Of a DNA stretch of 64,000 nt, positions 45,368 through 54,526 are shown in pieces. The translations under genes and the position numbers were made by a program. The DNA comes from Dyadobacter luteus (GTDB taxonomy: Bacteria > Bacteroidota > Bacteroidia > Cytophagales > Spirosomataceae): the NCBI RefSeq assembly GCF_003383615.1, contig NZ_QNUL01000030.1, positions 1-64,000 of the forward strand. The letters are read 5' to 3'. Below the pieces are notes generated by a model that was not told where the DNA came from, did not search any database, and saw only the letters and a list, made by a program, of their open reading frames with translations. Each line of letters starts with the position of its first letter. The first letter of the stretch is position 1.

Positions 45368-47290
45368 TTAATGGAAAGGGTTTCTTATGATCTTCGGATT
45401 ATTATTAATCACCGATTGCGCGATTTCTGAATAGTAGTTACCATCACGGAAGTGGCGCGGACGTGTATTTCTTGACGAACGGAATTTGTCAAAAACATAT
45501 TTACCATGATTAGGATGGCCGGGACGAATGATCCTGTAGGGAAACAATGCATAAATATTTGCATCGGGATTACCTGTTGTTCCATCCCACAATTCGTGCG
45601 CAATTCTCCATCTTCTCAAATCCCATACACGGTGATCTTCGAAGGCCAGTTCCACCTTGCGTTCATTACGTATGCGCTGTATTGTGAGTGTGGTCAGACT
45701 ATTTTCTCCAAACCCCGCACGTTGTCTGATGCGGTTGATGTAGGTCAATGCTTCCGCAGTTTTTCCTGTTTCAAAAGCTGCCTCACCTGCGTTCAGATAA
45801 ATTTCTCCCAACCGAAACTGTACCCACCAGATATCACTTCTCACTGCGCTGGTAGCTGCTCCGGGAGCGCTATCCAAGTATTTACGCATGTAAAAACCTG
45901 TGGATGAAACATAGTTTTCATTGTGAAGAGGTCCGTCTGCACCGGTGAGTACGCCACCGTCGGTATACTGCGTATTAAGTCCACCTTCCTGACGATCATA
46001 TTTGTTGGTGGTTGCATTCCATACATACACACCCGCCTGCATTTGTAAGGGCTGTCCTGCGAATGAAGAGCCCGGATAGAGAATCGTTCCAGAAAGACGC
46101 GGATCTTTGTTGGCAAAAATGTCAGATGGTTTGTCGTAAAAAACCCAGTTCGTTTGTCCCGCGGCGGTATTACTTCCCGTTCCCACACCTTTCAATGCGC
46201 CGTTCGATCCATCCAGATATTCAAAGGATTCCACCAGATTCAGCGAAGGCGATAGCGCGGAAGATCCGCTTACATTTTCGACATCTTTACGAAGGCCGCG
46301 GGGAATATTTTCCAATGTAAAAAGGTGGCGTCGCCCCTGGCTCACAGCATAATCAATCGCCTGAATCACCTCCCGGTTATTGGTTTTGGTAGTCAGCGTT
46401 TCGTAAAAATTCTGACCGCGGTCGGGATTATTTTCAAAAAGCTGGTAAGCGCCGCTCTTGATAATCTCCTCCGATGCCGCCAAAGATGATGCGAAGAAAT
46501 AGGCAGCTCTCGAAGCTGGTATACCAATGATATTGCCTGGTAAAGAGATAGGCGCCGCCATCTGGTTGTTGTATTTCGCCAGTGAACCCGCATAGAGCAT
46601 CGCCCGGCTTTTCAAAGCCAATACCGTGTAACGATTGGCTCTGGTTTTGCTATTGGCGTTGCCTATATCACCCATGATCTCATTCAGCTCTGATTCGATG
46701 AACAGGTATACCTCTTCTTCTGTGTTGCGGGGCTGCTGCAAATACGACGGATCACCCTCGAAATTATAGATCATTTGTTTCGTGATAAGCGGAACACCGC
46801 CCATTCTTTTGACAAGTTCGAAGTAGTTGAACGCACGCAGGTAACGGAGTTCAGCCACAAACTGCGCTTTGATTCGCTCAGTCATTTTAGGTGAACTGGC
46901 TGCCTGAATATTGTCGATGGCCAGGTTAATATCACGGATCAGATCGTAGTTCCACAGCGCCCATCTGTTGAACGGATAATCGATCAGACTGTTCCGGAAC
47001 TCGTAATCGAAATTACTTACCCCTGACCACATCGCTTCATCGTACGAGGCATAATCCTTCCATCCGCAGTAGCCAGCCGCAGAGCCGCAGCCATACGGCC
47101 CTTCAAAATCAGTATGGCGTGGCAGTCTGCTGTAGAAATCGGCCACGGTGCTGAGAATAAGCTGCGGATTCGTCCACAGTTGCTCGTCGGTCAGCAGGTG
47201 CTCCGGCTCACGTTCCAGCCAGTCTTTATTACAACTGAAACTGGTGGTGAGCAGCACCAAAATAAGCAGGGATTTAAAGAATGATTTCAT
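45368..47290 (-). CDS. SusD/RagB family nutrient-binding lipoprotein
   Basis: A 640-residue surface lipoprotein, long for the family. Lipobox TTSFSC places the lipidated Cys near residue 20, followed by NKDWLEREPEHLLTDEQLW. Typical SusD helices include FVAELRYLRAFNYFELVKRMGGVPLI, RYTVLALKSRAMLYAGSLAKY and the C-terminal IRNERKVELAFEDHRVWDLRRWR. ATG 47290 is chosen because the signal peptide starts there; 47317 would add nine residues. It lies 33 bp after the SusC stop codon and pairs with it for glycan capture. Confidence 0.93.
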   Translation of the reverse strand: MKSFFKSLLILVLLTTSFSCNKDWLEREPEHLLTDEQLWTNPQLILSTVADFYSRLPRHTDFEGPYGCGSAAGYCGWKDYASYDEAMWSGVSNFDYEFRNSLIDYPFNRWALWNYDLIRDINLAIDNIQAASSPKMTERIKAQFVAELRYLRAFNYFELVKRMGGVPLITKQMIYNFEGDPSYLQQPRNTEEEVYLFIESELNEIMGDIGNANSKTRANRYTVLALKSRAMLYAGSLAKYNNQMAAPISLPGNIIGIPASRAAYFFASSLAASEEIIKSGAYQLFENNPDRGQNFYETLTTKTNNREVIQAIDYAVSQGRRHLFTLENIPRGLRKDVENVSGSSALSPSLNLVESFEYLDGSNGALKGVGTGSNTAAGQTNWVFYDKPSDIFANKDPRLSGTILYPGSSFAGQPLQMQAGVYVWNATTNKYDRQEGGLNTQYTDGGVLTGADGPLHNENYVSSTGFYMRKYLDSAPGAATSAVRSDIWWVQFRLGEIYLNAGEAAFETGKTAEALTYINRIRQRAGFGENSLTTLTIQRIRNERKVELAFEDHRVWDLRRWRIAHELWDGTTGNPDANIYALFPYRIIRPGHPNHGKYVFDKFRSSRNTRPRHFRDGNYYSEIAQSVINNNPKIIRNPFH

Positions 47291-47323
47291 CTGTTTGTTA
47301 GTAATCAGTTTTAACATCCGCGA

Positions 47324-50300
47324 TCAGAACGTCACGTTGAAACCTACATTGATAATTTTTTGGGACGGATAACGTAAGCCAGATTCCATGGCGAGTTCAG
47401 GATCCAGTTCGATGTGCGACAGGTTATCGAAAGTGAACGGATTGGTCGCGCTTACATACACTCTGGCCGCTTTCATCTTCACTTTTTCTGCCATTTTCGG
47501 TGGTATGGCATAGCCCAGTTCAATTCTTCTGACCCGTACATAAGTCACGTTTGTACGCCAGTAATCGCTGTTGCGGTAATTGGAATGGCTCGAATTTTCC
47601 CGAATCGCAGGATACTTGCCCGGAATCCATGCACTGTTGTTATCATAAACATCCTCTCTCCTCCAGCGGTCTTCGAGCATCCATCTTGGTGAATTATGCC
47701 CTCCCTGGAATGGGAATCGCAGCTCCAGATTCTGGTTGAATGAGTACATCGAACCACCTGCAAAATCCACTGAAAGGGAGAAGTTTTTATAACCAAAACT
47801 GCTTGTCAGACCAAATCCAAGAATCGGATTATCATACAATGCGTAGCCAATCGGGCGCTGATCCAGGTCATTGATGATGCCGTCGCCGTTCACATCTTTG
47901 TAAATCAGATCGCCGGGCAGCATGGTGGTGTTACCTTGCCCGTCATTGTTGATGGTGTAGTTTTCAATCTGCTCCATCGATTGGAACTGGCCGACCACCT
48001 GATAACCAAAGTTTACACCCGACCAGCGATTCTCTGTAGCATTTCTGTATTCGTCCCAGGAGTTACCGAATCTTGGCTTATATCGATCCAGAATTTTTCG
48101 GCGGGATAGCGTGGCATTCACACCAACAGAATAAGTAAAATCTCCCTTTTTGCCGCTGTAGGTAATAATCCCTTCCACACCCCGGTTGGCCTCTGACTCC
48201 AGGTTTTCTGCGGGTAATGCATAACCTACTTCACTTGGAAGCAGCACGTCATATCTGGATGCCGGCAGACCTGAAAGTCTCCTTTCAAAGATGTCAAACT
48301 GAGCAGATATCTTATTATCAAAAAGCGACAGATCTATACCTACATTTTTGGAAGTACTTGTTACCCAGCTCAAATTCGTTACAGGTAAGCCGCGTGGCCT
48401 TGCCCCTACAATCACTTTCCCGTCCAGCAAATATTCACTGCTTCCGTAGGTAGCTCCGCCCAGATAGCCCCATGGCGATACGCCTTCTTCCCTACCAGCT
48501 TGTCCCCAGGATGCACGCAGTTTCAAATCCGTCAGGAAGGGAAGCTTGTCCCGCATGAATTTCTCCTCCGAAATACGCCATCCTGCAGATACTCCTGGGA
48601 ACAATCCCCAGCGTTTTTGCGGTGCATACAGATACGAGCCATCATAGCGTCCCAACAGTTCGAGCAGGTATTTGCCTTTGTAATCATAATTCAGTTTTCC
48701 GATCACCGAAGCCCTTGCGTTAGTCGTCCACGTAGTAGATACATCGTTGACATCCACAAAATTGATCAGGTTGTTGTCATTGATCGGAGGAACCGACTGA
48801 ACCGTTGTATAAGTATCGTCGTTGTCAGACCGCTCATAGGCCATTACGGCTGAGAAATAATGATCTTTGAAAGAATTATCATAACTCAGCTGCATTTGTA
48901 CAAACCTGTCCTGGACTTCTCTTCGGTTACGGTTCCGCAGCGGACTGGCAAATCCGCCATATACTTCATAAGTGTCGGTATCAGCATTGTAACGGTAAGC
49001 ATCATAGCTATAACGCTGCCGATCAAACTTATTCATTTTGTAGGAATGTGAATACGTAGCCCTGGCTTTCAGGCGGAAAGGAAAGGCATATTCGGCGAAG
49101 AAGTTGCCTGTCGCGTTATTCCACACATCCTTCTGCCAGCCGGCAATTTCTTTGGTATAAGTCGAAGGTAGTCTGGTGAGATAGCGCACATTTCCGTTAA
49201 TATAATTCGGGTTACTGTTCGCATAAGGATTATCCATCGGCCAGGAACTGTTCGCTCCCAGGAATGCATTCCATATCGGATCTTCCCTACCTGGAATCGC
49301 CACGTTGTCGCGGTTTTCAATACGATAACTCAGCTGTGTGCCCACTGTAAAACCCTTTGCAATAGTGGTTTGCAGATTCGACTGAAGATTGGTACGGTTA
49401 AATCCATGCCCCTTCATGACAAAATCCTGATTTACATGACCTGCCGAGAAATAGTAGGTAGTCTTTTCAGATCCTCCCGCCACACTTGCATTCAGGCTGT
49501 ATTGTGCTGCATTCGGATTGTTAACGACATAATCGTACTGATTAAAACTCTGGTAACCAGGCTCAGTTCCCTGTCTCCACTTCTCCAGTTCAGCCGCTGG
49601 CATAGTCACTGGCAGGCCACGGTTCTGCTGCGACTCTGCTCTGGTCAGATGGAAAAGGTAAGCGTCTGCCGGTGTTTCGAAAGGAAACCGTGTCAGATTT
49701 TGCCAGCCATAATAACCATTGATATTGATCTGAGGCGTCTGATTTCGTCCTCTTTTGGTGGTGACCAAAACTACGCCATTGGCTGCACGGAAGCCGTACA
49801 CCGAGGCTGATGCATCTTTAAGTATAGAAATATTTTCAATATCATTGACATTCAAATTGTTAAACTGTCCACTCGTCTGCGGAATACCATCAATAATAAA
49901 AAGCGGCTCTCCCATGTTTCTGATCTGCAACACAGCCGGCGAACCCGGACGTGCGTCTCCTTCATAACTATTGGTAGATCGGGTGGTAATACCCTGCATT
50001 TTTCCGACAAGTGCGTCAGCAGTGGTTGTGGCGGCCGTTTGCGTGAGCTTGTCGGAGGTGATTGCACTTACTGCACCCGTTACCGAAGCACGGCGCTGGG
50101 TTCCGTAACCTACAACCACAACTTCGTCGAGCGCTTTATCATCATATTTCAATTCCACTTCCAGCGCAGTCTGCGAACCCAACACAATTTCCTGAGTCAC
50201 ATATCCAACGAATGAAAACACCAGTACTTCTCCGGAGACAGCCTTGATGCTGTACTTTCCGTTCTGATCTGTAACAGCGTTAGTGCTGCTTGTTTTTGCC

Positions 50301-50464
50301 TGAATATTCACGCCTGGCATCGGCGTTTTATCTCCAACATCCCGGACTGTGCCCGTCAACTCCCTCACCTGTTGGGCAAATAAATGGTGCGGGCAAGAAA
50401 ATAGTAACCCCAACAGCAAAATCCATGCTGTTGCAGGAATACGGTAGCATACCTGCTTTTTCAT
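47324..50464 (-). CDS. SusC/RagA family TonB-linked outer-membrane transporter
   Basis: A 1046-residue TonB-dependent receptor and first gene of a nine-gene polysaccharide utilization operon. Signal peptide to about LFAQ (residue 31), carboxypeptidase-regulatory-like domain (ELTGTVRDVGDKTPMPGVNI), TonB box and plug (LDEVVVVGYGTQRRASVTGAV, ATTTADALVGKMQGITT), the SusC signature DASASVYGFRAANGVVLVTTKRG, and a C-terminal barrel ending KIINVGFNVTF. It should import the oligosaccharide bound by the SusD encoded directly downstream. No anti-sigma N-terminal STN domain is present; the XRE-cupin gene upstream is the nearest regulator. Confidence 0.94.
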   Translation of the reverse strand: MKKQVCYRIPATAWILLLGLLFSCPHHLFAQQVRELTGTVRDVGDKTPMPGVNIQAKTSSTNAVTDQNGKYSIKAVSGEVLVFSFVGYVTQEIVLGSQTALEVELKYDDKALDEVVVVGYGTQRRASVTGAVSAITSDKLTQTAATTTADALVGKMQGITTRSTNSYEGDARPGSPAVLQIRNMGEPLFIIDGIPQTSGQFNNLNVNDIENISILKDASASVYGFRAANGVVLVTTKRGRNQTPQININGYYGWQNLTRFPFETPADAYLFHLTRAESQQNRGLPVTMPAAELEKWRQGTEPGYQSFNQYDYVVNNPNAAQYSLNASVAGGSEKTTYYFSAGHVNQDFVMKGHGFNRTNLQSNLQTTIAKGFTVGTQLSYRIENRDNVAIPGREDPIWNAFLGANSSWPMDNPYANSNPNYINGNVRYLTRLPSTYTKEIAGWQKDVWNNATGNFFAEYAFPFRLKARATYSHSYKMNKFDRQRYSYDAYRYNADTDTYEVYGGFASPLRNRNRREVQDRFVQMQLSYDNSFKDHYFSAVMAYERSDNDDTYTTVQSVPPINDNNLINFVDVNDVSTTWTTNARASVIGKLNYDYKGKYLLELLGRYDGSYLYAPQKRWGLFPGVSAGWRISEEKFMRDKLPFLTDLKLRASWGQAGREEGVSPWGYLGGATYGSSEYLLDGKVIVGARPRGLPVTNLSWVTSTSKNVGIDLSLFDNKISAQFDIFERRLSGLPASRYDVLLPSEVGYALPAENLESEANRGVEGIITYSGKKGDFTYSVGVNATLSRRKILDRYKPRFGNSWDEYRNATENRWSGVNFGYQVVGQFQSMEQIENYTINNDGQGNTTMLPGDLIYKDVNGDGIINDLDQRPIGYALYDNPILGFGLTSSFGYKNFSLSVDFAGGSMYSFNQNLELRFPFQGGHNSPRWMLEDRWRREDVYDNNSAWIPGKYPAIRENSSHSNYRNSDYWRTNVTYVRVRRIELGYAIPPKMAEKVKMKAARVYVSATNPFTFDNLSHIELDPELAMESGLRYPSQKIINVGFNVTF

Positions 50465-51029
50465 TCAAATAAGCGTTTACAATGGGTTTATACCTGTAAA
50501 TTTCATTTGGATTCTTTCTGACCTGCCACTAGCAAATACCTGTTACAGGACAATAGCTAGCCTGTAGCACGATTTTACGGCCACCGGCAATCATAGGAAA
50601 TCACGAAATACTATCAATCATTAGCGATGCCGGAATGCACGATTCCAGCTGTCCTTTTCAATCAGTCAACAACGATCAGGATCGGGCAATAAGGCGTCAT
50701 CTGGTATTCAGCAATACCGGAATTAATTACAAGAATGCAGGTTTTGCGCCTGCCTTTAACAGTGTCAGCATATTTTCTTCATGGTTGTAACAAGGTTATG
50801 ATGAGGGCAATAACATCCTACACCCTGGCTTACCGGAAAGCGCAGGTTCAGAAGCTCCATGCGTATCAGATACGGCAGGAATAGTCAGATTTTAACACAA
50901 TACACTCATACTGGCCCTGCTATGCAGGACAGTAAACGGCACTGACGAATCAGCTAAATCGGAAACGGTAATTTCTGCACAATGCCAAAGTGAGCATTGC
51001 ATGTAAGATGTGTGTTTAAACGTACCAGA
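50465..51029. other. 565-bp gap upstream of the SusC operon
   Basis: No coding frame is supported. The operon promoter should lie here, but no good TAnnTTTG element was found on the minus strand. The most structured segment is the palindrome at 50539-50549. Confidence 0.5.
50539..50549. promoter_or_regulatory. Palindrome upstream of the SusC operon, possible operator
   Basis: CCTGTTACAGG is a perfect 11-bp palindrome about 75 bp before the SusC start. Related half-sites ACCTGTAA (50492-50499) and GCCTGTAG (50560-50567) flank it, so a regulator could bind a repeated CCTGT motif. Not similar to the operator next to the XRE-cupin gene. Confidence 0.3.
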
Positions 51030-51584
51030 CTATACGAATATATCCAGATACCGGACCTCCGCAGACACCGGCATAATTCCATGCTTTTGAAGACAGTTGA
51101 AATACATACTATCTCCGGCTTTAAGATGGTATTCATTATCACCAACGGTCATCTTCATTTCTCCGTCAATGACATAAATGAATTCCTCACCTTCGTGTGA
51201 TAATTCATGTTCCTTCACTTCCCCCTTTCTGGCGACAAAAAGCATAGGCTGCATTTTCTTCTGATGATATTCCGGTCCAAACGGATAAATGAAATATCCC
51301 TTTTCAGTTTTCGTCAGATTGTCCTCTGCTTTTTGTTTCGATGTCAGAATAGCACTCAGCCATTCTTCCGTTTCCAGCAAACTTGAAATGTTCGTCCCCA
51401 GCGTCTGCGCAATCTTAATCAGCGCTGCCACCGACGGAACTGTTTTGTTATTCTCAATTTTGGAGATCATACTTTTCGATAGCTCACTGCCATCGGCAAC
51501 CTCCTGCAAAGTTCTTTTTTGACTTGTTCTTAATATCCGTATCCGGTCACCAATATTAAGCGCGTTACCTTCTTCTGTTGACAT
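51030..51584 (-). CDS. XRE-family HTH regulator with C-terminal cupin
   Basis: A 184-residue cytoplasmic regulator. Residues about 10-65 form an XRE helix-turn-helix (IRILRTSQKRTLQEVADGSE, LSKSMISKIENNKTVPSVAA), and residues about 110-180 form a small cupin (HELSHEGEEFIYVIDGEMKM, YHLKAGDSMYFNCLQKHGIM) that should bind a small effector. The ATG at 51584 is used; the in-frame TTG at 51593 lies inside an operator copy. Its promoter overlaps two copies of a TTCAAC/GTTGAA palindrome, strongly suggesting autoregulation. It sits between the GH43 gene and the SusC operon, which are its likely other targets. Confidence 0.9.
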   Translation of the reverse strand: MSTEEGNALNIGDRIRILRTSQKRTLQEVADGSELSKSMISKIENNKTVPSVAALIKIAQTLGTNISSLLETEEWLSAILTSKQKAEDNLTKTEKGYFIYPFGPEYHQKKMQPMLFVARKGEVKEHELSHEGEEFIYVIDGEMKMTVGDNEYHLKAGDSMYFNCLQKHGIMPVSAEVRYLDIFV

Positions 51585-51588
51585 ACAC

Positions 51589-51603
51589 TTCAACCTTGTT
51601 TAC
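51589..51603. promoter_or_regulatory. Operator copy 1 of the XRE-cupin regulator
   Basis: TTCAAC, CTT, GTTTAC: same design as the perfect palindrome at 51627-51643, with two mismatches in the right half. It ends 5 bp before the start codon on the minus strand, over the ribosome-binding region. TTCAACCTTGTT here is also the exact inverted repeat of AACAAGGTTGAA at 51631-51642. Confidence 0.55.
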
Positions 51604-51626
51604 TAAATTACATTTTGTTTCACTTC

Positions 51627-51643
51627 ATTCAACAAGGTTGAAT
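51627..51643. promoter_or_regulatory. Operator copy 2 of the XRE-cupin regulator (perfect palindrome)
   Basis: ATTCAAC, AAG, GTTGAAT is a perfect 17-bp palindrome immediately downstream of the -7 element, covering the predicted transcription start. Its centre is 39 bp from that of copy 1. Confidence 0.7.
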
Positions 51644-51644
51644 G

Positions 51645-51675
51645 CAAATATAGAGGCAAAATCTGGTTACACAAA
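51645..51675 (-). promoter_or_regulatory. Consensus promoter of the XRE-cupin gene
   Basis: Minus strand: TTTG (51675-51672), exactly 19 nt, then TATATTTG (51652-51645). Both boxes match the Bacteroidota primary-sigma consensus perfectly. The leader would be about 55 nt. Confidence 0.8.
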
Positions 51676-51762
51676 CTTTTGTATAAATATTTTGTGTTTT
51701 TATTCTATTATTTAAAATTAACAGGAGAATATAAGTCTCTGTTCGTTGCAATGTCGACCAGC

Positions 51763-53331
51763 TTAGTCATAAGTCATCTGAGCTGCTTTGATTTCTGCCT
51801 TGCCTTCCCCGGTTCCATATACATTCACGCCTACTCTGGGAGCTCTGTCCCACCGCGGCAACCAGGGAGCCTCCATGCGTATCGCACTCCCGAGCGAATC
51901 TATCTTATGCCCCTTCACGCCCCAGCTAAATTCGTAATACCTGCCGAAGCGTGTATTCAGTTTCAGTTCAATATCATTATACTTTTCGGGAATATCCTGG
52001 CGTTTGAGCACCTCACGGATGCCGTCTTTGACCTGCCACATCTCAATATGATCTTCAGTGGCGCCATAACCAATCGCATTATTTGCATCGCCATAAATGA
52101 CAATACTTTGTAATAAATCCTTTTTACCAATCACCTCCGCCATAAACGAATAATTCCCATTTTTCACGGTGAGTCCAAGGAAATTACCTGCGTAGATCTG
52201 ATTTGTGTTTTCTATTTGCAAAGCACCATTCTTCACATCAAATACAGGTTTAGGAAAACTTACATCGTAGGTCCATGGCGTAGTAACAGTATCTCTTTCA
52301 TAATTGACGATAAAATTGGGATTGATCACTGCTACAGGTCCGGCCGGAGACTGCGCCTGTGCCGGAGTAGTACGACCATATCGAAATACCGGCCACTTGG
52401 TAGTTTCATTCCATACCAATTCAGATAAAACGCCTTGTCGCCCTGCAAATGTGAAATCAACGCCATTATAGGCGTGATGTAAATAGAAATAGCGATTTTC
52501 AGGTGTGACCACGACTGTACCGTGTCCCGGACATTTCCAGGTGTCGTCTCCAAACAACACGGGATTTCCTTCAAACTTAACCCAGGGTCCCTGAAGCTTT
52601 TCAGCCCGGGCAAAACCTACCTGATAATCGCACTCCGCACCACAGCAGGCATTGCCAGAATACAGCATATACCAATAATTACCTCTTTTGAAAATGGCCT
52701 GCCCTTCTGCCATTCCAGATTCCCAGCCGGCGGGATCGGCTTTGATTATTGTAAACTCTTTGCCAATAACCTGCAAACCGTCCGGCGACAATTCGGCTCC
52801 GAGGATTTCAATTCCTCTGTCCTTATCCAAACCATACGCTTTCCATGTAATGTATAGTTTGCCCTTGTCTTCAACCACGAAAGCATCAATAGCTTCTTTG
52901 GTCCATTCAATGATTACAGCATGGTCTTTGAAACCTTTCTTAAGATCTGTTGTAGTAGCTACACCTATATAGGATTGTTTGTCATATTTGCGGCGGGCTG
53001 TATAATAGCAATAGTAAACTCCATTGCGAAAGTATAGCTCAGGAGCCCAGAAACTGCCCATTGTCCATTCGGGTAATGTATCAAATACCGGTCCTACGTA
53101 TTCCCAGTCGATCAGATTCTTCGAAGTATAGATCGGATAAGCCGGCCCCCATTCAGAAGAAGTACCTACAGCATAATAAGTATCACCAACACGAATTACC
53201 GACGGATCAGCAAAGTCTCCGGCTATCACAGGATTTCTATAGGTTACCTCAGGCCCCGGCAACGGCTTTTGCGCCAGAGCAAAAGACATAAAAATCAGGT
53301 TTATCAGAATCAGCTTATACAGGAACTTCAT
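51763..53331 (-). CDS. Secreted glycoside hydrolase family 43
   Basis: A 522-residue exported enzyme (signal peptide to ALAQ, residue 21). The five-bladed propeller of GH43 is evident from NPVIAGDFADPSVIRVGDTYY with general base Asp42, EAIDAFVVEDKGKLYITW with the pKa-modulating Asp149, and MAEGQAIFKRGNYWYML with acid Glu209. A C-terminal beta-sandwich of the GH43/xylanase-associated type follows (about 350-520). GH43 enzymes release arabinose or xylose from plant polysaccharides. It neighbours the XRE-cupin gene and the GH39-containing operon and may serve the same glycan. Linkage specificity is not settled. Confidence 0.9.
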   Translation of the reverse strand: MKFLYKLILINLIFMSFALAQKPLPGPEVTYRNPVIAGDFADPSVIRVGDTYYAVGTSSEWGPAYPIYTSKNLIDWEYVGPVFDTLPEWTMGSFWAPELYFRNGVYYCYYTARRKYDKQSYIGVATTTDLKKGFKDHAVIIEWTKEAIDAFVVEDKGKLYITWKAYGLDKDRGIEILGAELSPDGLQVIGKEFTIIKADPAGWESGMAEGQAIFKRGNYWYMLYSGNACCGAECDYQVGFARAEKLQGPWVKFEGNPVLFGDDTWKCPGHGTVVVTPENRYFYLHHAYNGVDFTFAGRQGVLSELVWNETTKWPVFRYGRTTPAQAQSPAGPVAVINPNFIVNYERDTVTTPWTYDVSFPKPVFDVKNGALQIENTNQIYAGNFLGLTVKNGNYSFMAEVIGKKDLLQSIVIYGDANNAIGYGATEDHIEMWQVKDGIREVLKRQDIPEKYNDIELKLNTRFGRYYEFSWGVKGHKIDSLGSAIRMEAPWLPRWDRAPRVGVNVYGTGEGKAEIKAAQMTYD

Positions 53332-53497
53332 TGTTTTAGTATAGGAATGTTACTGCGAAGAAAAGAATTAATCCGGGCATTTCGGAAAAATTCGAACCTT
53401 TTGCAGTTTTAGAGCGGCGAAGAATGTCTTTTTAAGCCCTGAAACCATTCGTCACCGATCTGCTACCGCTCGTGTACTTTGTTATACATAGTACCTG

Positions 53498-53568
53498 TTA
53501 TAGCCATTACATTTGTTATGTTCTTAGAGAGAATTATTAGCCATAACAATAACATATCTGTTAGCCAT
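53498..53568 (+). promoter_or_regulatory. Promoter region with three AGCCAT repeats before a small secreted protein
   Basis: A -7 element TACATTTG (53508-53515) fits the consensus; the nearest TTTG (53478-53481) is 26 nt upstream, longer than usual. TTATAGCCAT (53498-53507), TTAGCCAT (53537-53544) and TTAGCCAT (53561-53568, covering the first two bases of the start codon) form a repeated motif, the last two 24 bp apart. Confidence 0.4.
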
Positions 53569-53947
53569 GAAAACATCAGTTAAATATCTCGCACTCGTTT
53601 TTGCATTTGTCGCTACTGCCTTCACAGCAAACGCTGAAGATAAGGAAACTAAAAAATCTGCAGGATTCGGAACGGGAATCTATGCCACAACTAAAGGAAC
53701 CATCAGAGTATTAGTAGAAAAAGTAAACACCGAAGCCAATACTACCATTTACCTCAGAAATGAAAAGGGAAATATCATTTACAGAGAAACGGTCGGTAAA
53801 AATCTGCAGCAATTTGGCAGAACGCTGAATGTGGACGATTTATCTGCCGGTAAATATCAGATTGAGGTGATCTGCAACGGAGAAAAACAGTCGAAGTCCT
53901 TCGAGCTGGCAGCGCCTAAAATGGAGCGAACTTTGCTGGTTAAGTAA
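53567..53947 (+). CDS. Small secreted beta-domain protein of unknown function
   Basis: A 126-residue protein with a signal peptide (MKTSVKYLALVFAFVATAF, cleaved near ANAE, residue 24). The mature 100 residues look like one beta-sandwich: IRVLVEKVNTEANTTIYLRN, NIIYRETVG, LNVDDLSAGKYQIEVICNG. The DLSAGKYQIEV strand resembles the Por secretion tail/DUF3244-like domains of Bacteroidota, but here it forms the whole protein. It is monocistronic, with its own promoter and terminator. No enzymatic motif is present; a periplasmic or surface role is inferred. Confidence 0.75.
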   Translation: MKTSVKYLALVFAFVATAFTANAEDKETKKSAGFGTGIYATTKGTIRVLVEKVNTEANTTIYLRNEKGNIIYRETVGKNLQQFGRTLNVDDLSAGKYQIEVICNGEKQSKSFELAAPKMERTLLVK

Positions 53948-54012
53948 GAATCATAAATTATCTGGTGGAGAGTAGCTACAATTTGAGCACACCTATATCA
54001 ATTCGCAGGCGT

Positions 54013-54060
54013 ATCCACTGGAACTTTCAGGAACGAAAGCTCCAGTGGATTTTATTTTAT
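54013..54060 (+). terminator. Strong terminator of the small secreted-protein gene
   Basis: ATCCACTGGA (54013-54022) pairs with TCCAGTGGAT (54041-54050); the stem continues as CTTTC/GAAAG after one mismatch, and TTTATTTTAT follows. It overlaps the 3' end of the convergent lipoprotein gene. Confidence 0.85.
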
Positions 54061-54501
54061 CCGTGAAAAGAGGAAAATATAATTGGAAAACCCACCCGCT
54101 ACGGGCGTCGCAAGATGCAACCTCAAAAAATCGTCAGTAACCAGAGATACCTTAAACTCGGTACCATCTATTATTAACCTACGCTCATCGGGATTGTAAA
54201 CATACTGATGAGAACCCGCCTTAAAGAAAGAAGGAAGAATCGGGTCGCAATCTGGTTGTGTTTGCTTAACGGCCAGCTTACCATTGCTATCGAAACTGAA
54301 TTCGTAGGCGATACGATTACAATACGTCCAGGGATAATAAACAGATGATTCAAGGATCTCTCCTTCCGTTGGATCGGAATCCTGCAACGCAAATTCCCAG
54401 CTTGTGTTTTCCAGGGACTTCTCGACCTCATCCTTTTTACAAGCTGCCAGCCCGAACAGCATAGCTATTGATAGAATTAAAACATTCGCTGAGCGTTTCA
54501 T
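54052..54501 (-). CDS. Small lipoprotein of unknown function
   Basis: A 149-residue lipoprotein: the lipobox FGLAAC (Cys near residue 21) is followed by KKDEVEKSLENTSWEFAL, then a lipocalin-like pattern of beta strands (EFSFDSNGKLAVKQ, RRLIIDGTEFKVSLVTDDFLRLHL). Proteins with NTSWEF starts in Bacteroidota are usually grouped as lipocalin-like or uncharacterised lipoproteins. It has its own well-matched promoter and stands alone. No function can be assigned. Confidence 0.75.
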   Translation of the reverse strand: MKRSANVLILSIAMLFGLAACKKDEVEKSLENTSWEFALQDSDPTEGEILESSVYYPWTYCNRIAYEFSFDSNGKLAVKQTQPDCDPILPSFFKAGSHQYVYNPDERRLIIDGTEFKVSLVTDDFLRLHLATPVAGGFSNYIFLFSRIK

Positions 54502-54526
54502 ACCATTGGGTTTTCTGATAACGTCC

